Source: Marinobacter nauticus
GTDB lineage: Bacteria > Pseudomonadota > Gammaproteobacteria > Enterobacterales > Shewanellaceae
DNA length: 64,000 nt
Assembly (NCBI RefSeq): GCF_019801015.1
Contig: NZ_JAHVJZ010000001.1
Location: 930,001 to 994,000 of the forward strand
Direction: 5' to 3'
A program made the translations under genes and the position numbers. This document shows positions 59,911-64,000 of this stretch, piece after piece; within the stretch, counting starts at the first letter, position 1; each line of letters begins with the position of its first letter. Below the pieces are notes generated by a model. The model saw nothing but the letters and a program-made list of their open reading frames with translations. It was not told where the DNA came from and did not search any database.

Positions 59911-60390
59911 TTACTCTCCTTGTAACCATAACGCTTATTATATTGACCTTGCAAGGTTGGCCATAACAACAAGGCCTGCGGTCTCTAACCTAACGAACCC
60001 CACGGACTTTGGGAAGGGCGAGGCGTAGTGGTGCAATGACTGCTTTCCGCACAAGAGCAGCCGTTCAGCCCAAATGCACTGATGACCCCTTTGAGCACAA
60101 ACCAGCCATTCGTCTCTACAAAGCGAGCCTGACCCAATCAGACTGGCTAAGCGCTTCTGGTCTGCCTCAAACGGCAATTCCTTGACGATGGGCCTGCGTC
60201 GCTTCAGCTCCGTGAAGTTCAAACCTGCGACGGCTTTCACCAGCGCTTTGAGAGCGCTCCTCCATGCCTAAACATCCATGTGATTGAGGCAGAGGTGGAA
60301 TGATCGAGCCAACAACACTCAAATGAAACGCGCCAAACGCAGAAAGCAAAACGCCGACCCGGGGGTCGGCGCTGGTTGGCAGGCACTGGC
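59911..60390. other. gene-free right border of the islet
   Basis: 480 bases between the ExbD-like gene and fliJ. AAGCGTTATGG (minus strand, about 59926-59936) resembles a cassette junction core. CCTTTGAGCACA (60088-60099) repeats a piece from 58749. AGCGCT-N5-AGCGCT lies near 60242-60258. No frame here looks coding. Confidence 0.45.
60346..60372 (-). terminator. terminator of the fliF-fliJ operon
   Basis: Stem GCCGACCC/GGGTCGGC followed on the minus strand by GTTTTGC, 20 bases past fliJ. Confidence 0.7.
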
Positions 60391-60801
60391 TCAGGCCCTG
60401 CGGGGACGGCCTGCCATCTCATCCATCTGCTTTTGCTCCAGCCGCTGCTGCAATGACGTGGCACGACGACGCTTTTCTCCCTCCAGCCAAACCAGGCCCT
60501 GACGACGCCCCAATTGCTGACGCCACTGGCCTTCAATGGTTTGCAGGTCCGCCTGGGCCACCAGCTGCTGGCGCTGGCACTGTTCCACCAGGGGCTGAAG
60601 CTGGCGCACCATCTGGCTGCGATTGGCCATCATCAGGATGTGGCCCTGTCCGGAACCGCTGTAGTCTTTGATCAGCGCCGTAAGCTGCGCTTCGTGCTGT
60701 TGCAGCTTCACCAGACGCTGCTGGCGATCGGTTCGCTGAGTGCCCAGCGCCACCAACCGTTTCTCCTGCTGCTCCCGCAGCAAGGCTATGGGGTCAGCCA
60801 T
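60391..60801 (-). CDS. fliJ: lateral flagellar export chaperone FliJ
   Basis: A 136-residue coiled-coil protein ('DPIALLREQQEKRLVALGTQRTDRQQRLVKLQQHEAQLTALIKDY', 'QPLVEQCQRQQLVAQADLQTIEGQWRQQLGRR'). FliJ is the stalk of the export ATPase. The ATG overlaps the end of fliI by eight bases. Low sequence conservation makes position the main support. Confidence 0.88.
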   Translation of the reverse strand: MADPIALLREQQEKRLVALGTQRTDRQQRLVKLQQHEAQLTALIKDYSGSGQGHILMMANRSQMVRQLQPLVEQCQRQQLVAQADLQTIEGQWRQQLGRRQGLVWLEGEKRRRATSLQQRLEQKQMDEMAGRPRRA

Positions 60802-62116
60802 GTTCTACCTGCTCCATCAGTGTGCGTAAGCCGGCACGACTGGTCTGGTAGTCCCGGCATTCATTCATTCCCTGACGCAGAAATTGCGCGATTTGCGGTT
60901 GCACCCGGACGGCAAGGTCCAGTTCCGGATCCTGACCCGGCTGATAGCCCCCCAGCGGCAACAGCTCCCGTACTTCCTGAAAGCGCGCATTCAGGTGCCG
61001 AAGCCGCTGCATCGCCGCCTGGTCCGGCTCATCCACCAACTGCGCTGCCAAACGCGAGGCGGAGGCATTGACGTCGATGGCGGGAAAATGCCCCTGCTCG
61101 GCCAGGGCGCGGGACAGCACAATGTGGCCATCCAGGATGGCCCGGGCGGCGTCGGCCACCGGGTCGTTCTGATCGTCCCCTTCCACCAGTACGGTATAGA
61201 GCGCGGTCAGACTGCCCTGCCCACCTTCACCATTGCCCGCCTGCTCCACCAGCGACGGCAGTTGAGTGAAGGCGGAGGGCGGATAGCCCCGGGTCGCGGG
61301 GGGTTCACCAAGGCTGAGCGCCACCTCCCGCTGTGCCTGGGCGTAGCGGGTCAGCGAGTCCACCAGCAGCAACACATCATGGCCTTCATCGCGGAAACCG
61401 GCCGCGATACGATGGCATAAACGCATCGCCCGCATCCGCATCAGGGCGGTCGCGTCCGCAGGCGCCACCACCACGACGGCACGCTGTCGGCCCTCTGCGC
61501 CAAGAGCGTGCTCGATAAACTCGCGCACTTCCCGGCCACGCTCACCCACCAGCCCAACCACGACGATGTCGGCCTGGGTGAAACGGGTCATCATGCCCAG
61601 CAATACGGATTTTCCCACCCCGGAACCGGCGAACAGGCCGAGGCGCTGGCCTTTGCCAACCGTCAACAGACTGTTGATGGCCTGCACGCCAACATCCAAA
61701 GGCGCGTCGATGGGACGGCGTAACAGCGGGTTGGGTGTGACCGGCCGGCCAGAGAGGGAGCGGACATTGTGCAGCGGGCCGAGTCCGTCGATGGGGTCAC
61801 CACAGCCGTCAATAACCCGGCCCAGCAACCCTTTTCCAACCACCGCCGGGGCATTGCCTGCCAACGGTTGAACCCGGGCACCCGGCACCAGTCCATCAGT
61901 GGGTGTGACCGGCATCAGGCAGAGGGTGTCACGGTGAAACCCGACCACCTCCGCTTCCACCATGCTGCCATCGCGCCGCTCCACCAGGCACCGCTCACCG
62001 GTACCCAGATCGCAGCCGACCGCTTCGAGCAGCAACCCGGTAACGCGCACCAGTCGCCCGTAAATCCGGGCCACCGGCACGGCGGGCCAATCAATGATCG
62101 CCGCGTTCTGGGGCAC
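60794..62116 (-). CDS. fliI: lateral flagellar export ATPase FliI
   Basis: A 440-residue ATPase with Walker A GSGVGKS (164-170), Walker B 'DVLLLVDSLTRYAQAQREVALSLGEPPATRGYPPSAF' and 'VSLSGRPVTPNPLLRRPIDAPLDVGVQAINSLLTVGKGQRLG'-type core. It energises type III export together with FliH and FliJ. The start is taken as GTG at 62116, six bases behind GGAGG; an ATG 12 codons upstream lacks a ribosome site and would lengthen the overlap with fliH. Confidence 0.95.
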   Translation of the reverse strand: MPQNAAIIDWPAVPVARIYGRLVRVTGLLLEAVGCDLGTGERCLVERRDGSMVEAEVVGFHRDTLCLMPVTPTDGLVPGARVQPLAGNAPAVVGKGLLGRVIDGCGDPIDGLGPLHNVRSLSGRPVTPNPLLRRPIDAPLDVGVQAINSLLTVGKGQRLGLFAGSGVGKSVLLGMMTRFTQADIVVVGLVGERGREVREFIEHALGAEGRQRAVVVVAPADATALMRMRAMRLCHRIAAGFRDEGHDVLLLVDSLTRYAQAQREVALSLGEPPATRGYPPSAFTQLPSLVEQAGNGEGGQGSLTALYTVLVEGDDQNDPVADAARAILDGHIVLSRALAEQGHFPAIDVNASASRLAAQLVDEPDQAAMQRLRHLNARFQEVRELLPLGGYQPGQDPELDLAVRVQPQIAQFLRQGMNECRDYQTSRAGLRTLMEQVEHG

Positions 62117-62837
62117 GCTCGGCCTCCGCTTGTTCCGCCAGATCCATTGCATCCAGTCGGGCTTGTACCTGACTCATACAGGCATCAAGACGGGACTCAA
62201 CCGACGCGTCCGCGTCGAGGTTCTCGGAAACGATGCGGCAGCCGCCGGCGCTGATGGCGGGGTCAGGCACCAGAGTCCACTCCTGGATCCGCTCCGGCGC
62301 CAACTCTTTCAGACGCTCACAGGCCGCGGGCTCCAGATGGATCTTCAGGGCATTCTGGCCATCAGGTAACGCCCGCAGTGTCTCTTCCACCAGATTCAGT
62401 ACCTGTTGTGGCTGCAGGGTCAACTCACAGCGGATCACCTGCTGCGATACCCGTTGAACCAACTCCAGGATCAGGTCTCGCTGCTGGCGCACCTGTGACT
62501 GGTAACCCTCTTCCAGCACCCCTTTGAGCGCCTGAACCGGAACCAGCACCTGGGAAAGCTCCTCACGGGCCTGCTCAGTGGCATGGTTCAGCCCTTCCTG
62601 ACGGCCGCTGGCGAAGCCTTGCTGGCGCCCGGCATCCAGCCCCTGAGCCTGGCCTTCGTCGTAGCCGGCCTGATGGCCCTGCTGCTGGCCCTCTTTGTAT
62701 CCCCGGTCAAAGCCTTCCTGGTAGCCTTGCCAGTTATCGCCATCCCCCGGACTGGTGTTGTTCTCCAACGGCAGCGGTGTGAATCGATAGAGACGGGCAC
62801 GGCCCCCATCCAGGCGCCAACGGTTCTGCATGCTCAT
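62091..62837 (-). CDS. fliH: lateral flagellar export regulator FliH with a long GxxxG run
   Basis: A 248-residue negative regulator of FliI. Residues 38-82 hold twelve glycines at exact four-residue spacing (eleven unbroken GxxxG steps, 'GYQEGFDRGYKEGQQQG...'), a helix-dimer motif typical of FliH but long here. The C-terminal part ('VQRVSQQVIRCELTLQPQQVLNLVEETLRAL', 'SAGGCRIVSENLDADASVESRLD') is the FliH/HrpE domain. It overlaps fliG by one base and fliI by 26. Confidence 0.93.
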   Translation of the reverse strand: MSMQNRWRLDGGRARLYRFTPLPLENNTSPGDGDNWQGYQEGFDRGYKEGQQQGHQAGYDEGQAQGLDAGRQQGFASGRQEGLNHATEQAREELSQVLVPVQALKGVLEEGYQSQVRQQRDLILELVQRVSQQVIRCELTLQPQQVLNLVEETLRALPDGQNALKIHLEPAACERLKELAPERIQEWTLVPDPAISAGGCRIVSENLDADASVESRLDACMSQVQARLDAMDLAEQAEAERAPERGDH

Positions 62838-63856
62838 TACTCCACCACCCGCTCTTCATACAGTTGCAACTCAATTTCGCCGTCCGTCATCAGGCGGCGC
62901 GCCACGGCCATTACCTCAGCCCGAGCCCCATCGGCACGGGACAGTGCTACCGGGCCCAGCGATTCGATCTGGAGCTCCAGTGCCTGAGACATCCGTTTGG
63001 GCAGTGCCGACAGCAGGCGGCGCTTAAAGTCCGCATCCAGACCTTTCATCGCCAGCGCCAGCACCTCCTGCTGCACCTCCTGCAGCAGGTACTGCAAGGT
63101 TTCATCGCTCTGGCGGGCCAGGATGATGAAGTCAAACATGTTGGACTCCACCTCAACCGCCAGGCCCTGATCGTGCAGTTTGATCATCTCCATCAGCTGG
63201 CTGCGATCGCCGCTGAATCGATTCAGAATGCCCGCCACCTGACGCACCCCGGTGACCCGGGTGTGGCTGCGCTCGTTGGCCACCACCAGGCAGCGATCCA
63301 CCAGCTCTTTGAGCTCTTCAATCACTTCCCGGTCCAGTTCACCCAACTGAGCAATCCGTACCAGCAGTTCGTCGTGGCTGGCGGCCGGCAGGCGCTGCAG
63401 CACCTGAGAGGCCGCATCCGGTGGCAACAGGCCAAGCAGCACCGCCTGCAGCTGAGGGTGCTCCGGGGCAATCTGGCGGGCCAGCAATGCCGGCTCCACC
63501 CACTCCAGGCGCTGAACCAACGTTTTCACTTCGTCGCCATAGATGGAATCCAGCAGGCCCTTGGCCAGCTTGTCCCCCAGCGCCAGGTCCAGAGTGCGTT
63601 GCAGGTATCCGCGACTGGCCCGGGCGATGCCTGCCTGGGTCCGGTAGTCGTTGAAGAAGCGTTGCAACACCCCTTCCGCATCGTCCTGACGGACGTTGGA
63701 GAGGCGGGCCATCATCTGGCTCACCTGCTGCACCTGGTGGCTGGAGAGGTGCGACAGCACTCGGGCAGCCCCCTCTTCACCCATGCTCACCAGCAGCATT
63801 GCTGCCTGCTCCACGCCCCCCAGATGGGTGCTCAATTCCTGATTAGTCGCGCTCAT
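62837..63856 (-). CDS. fliG: lateral flagellar motor switch protein FliG
   Basis: A 339-residue switch protein with N-terminal ('GVEQAAMLLVSMGEEGAARVLSHLSSHQVQQVSQMMARL'), middle (EHPQ motif: 'EHPQLQAVLLGLLPPDAASQVLQRLP') and C-terminal domains with the charged torque helix ('DFKRRLLSALPKRMSQALELQIESLGPVALSRADGARAEV'). It couples the MotA ring to rotation. Start overlaps fliF by 14 bases. Confidence 0.95.
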   Translation of the reverse strand: MSATNQELSTHLGGVEQAAMLLVSMGEEGAARVLSHLSSHQVQQVSQMMARLSNVRQDDAEGVLQRFFNDYRTQAGIARASRGYLQRTLDLALGDKLAKGLLDSIYGDEVKTLVQRLEWVEPALLARQIAPEHPQLQAVLLGLLPPDAASQVLQRLPAASHDELLVRIAQLGELDREVIEELKELVDRCLVVANERSHTRVTGVRQVAGILNRFSGDRSQLMEMIKLHDQGLAVEVESNMFDFIILARQSDETLQYLLQEVQQEVLALAMKGLDADFKRRLLSALPKRMSQALELQIESLGPVALSRADGARAEVMAVARRLMTDGEIELQLYEERVVE

Positions 63857-64000
63857 TGTTACCCATCCATTGCGTGATCACTTCGGCCACTCGTGCCGGT
63901 TCTTCGTTGGCCAGCAGGCTCAGGTGCTCAAGCTGTATCGACAGCGCCGAGCCCGGCGGCGGCAGTTCAGGCACGGCAGTCTCCTGCACCGGCTCATGCA
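63843..64000 (-). CDS. fliF: lateral flagellar MS-ring protein FliF, C-terminal fragment
   Basis: Only the last 51 codons are inside the window; the gene continues past the right edge. The visible end 'LSLLANEEPARVAEVITQWMGNNERD' matches the FliF C-terminal helix that binds FliG. It is followed by fliG with a 14-base overlap, the usual order. Confidence 0.85.
   Translation of the reverse strand, partial: HEPVQETAVPELPPPGSALSIQLEHLSLLANEEPARVAEVITQWMGNNERD

Noticed and set aside
59938-60240. 100-residue open frame at the islet border
   Set aside because: No ribosome site, Cys/His/Arg-rich composition and no domain; it overlaps border sequence with short repeats.
55574-60390. transposon or insertion sequence as the carrier of the islet
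   Set aside because: No transposase, terminal inverted repeat or clear target duplication can be seen; attC-like sites fit better for part of it.

Overview
The window is chromosomal DNA of a gammaproteobacterium, most likely a marine Alteromonadales-type organism of the Shewanella/Ferrimonas/Aeromonas kind. The evidence is the divergent motY/rnt pair (motY being a part of sodium-driven polar flagella), a ybgC-tolQRAB-pal-cpoB operon followed by lysine tRNA genes, FadR- and PsrA-like sites in front of fadE, and a complete-looking second (lateral-type) flagellar cluster. The genus is an inference; no rRNA or other taxonomic marker is present.

Bases 1-24,700 are ordinary core genome with mixed strands and many hairpin terminators: a SnoaL-like exported protein, S-formylglutathione hydrolase, a small lipoprotein, the alkylation-repair protein Atl, a DUF3108 protein, a YafJ-type amidotransferase, fadE, two small HTH proteins, a DUF3302/HlyD membrane pair with a 40-residue partner, a lipoprotein, a methyltransferase, motY and rnt, an unknown beta-rich exported protein, a 2-Cys peroxiredoxin, a Na+/H+ antiporter, an OmpA-like protein, radD, grxA, a MarC-family protein and a DcaP-like porin. 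This part ends in nine tandem copies of tRNA-Lys(UUU).

Bases 24,700-32,150 hold the Tol-Pal operon (minus strand) and a prolyl-oligopeptidase lipoprotein. A structured, gene-free stretch at 32.15-32.73 kb with a strong plus-strand terminator may encode a small RNA.

Bases 32,728-54,602 and 60,391-64,000 form the lateral flagellar cluster. One long operon carries fliD-fliS-fliT-fliK-fliL-fliA-motA-motB followed by a PilZ protein and a small membrane protein. Then come an Rmf-like small protein, a Maf flagellin glycosyltransferase with a small partner, one flagellin gene, a LafW-like protein, and flgL-K-J-I-H-G-F-E-D-C-B, with flgA-flgM-flgN running the other way. The fliJ-I-H-G-F operon runs off the right edge. 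Three operons start with sigma-54 -24/-12 boxes, and each has the same 17-base GCGGAAA-N6-TTCC motif 53-87 bases upstream. The flagellin gene has a sigma-28-like promoter instead. FliA, FlgM and the sigma-54 boxes together imply the usual two-step flagellar cascade, and the PilZ protein implies c-di-GMP braking.

Between fliJ and flgN lies a pirin gene and then an AT-rich islet (about 55.7-60.3 kb) with five minus-strand genes unlike their neighbours: a DUF6602 nuclease-fold protein, a compact TraB/Tiki/EreA-like protein, a DUF2513 protein, a membrane-anchored beta-domain protein, and a lipoprotein carrying an ExbD/TolR periplasmic domain. The last two are separated and followed by attC-like sites, so the islet looks like acquired, partly cassette-borne accessory DNA. 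It is the best candidate for an undescribed system.
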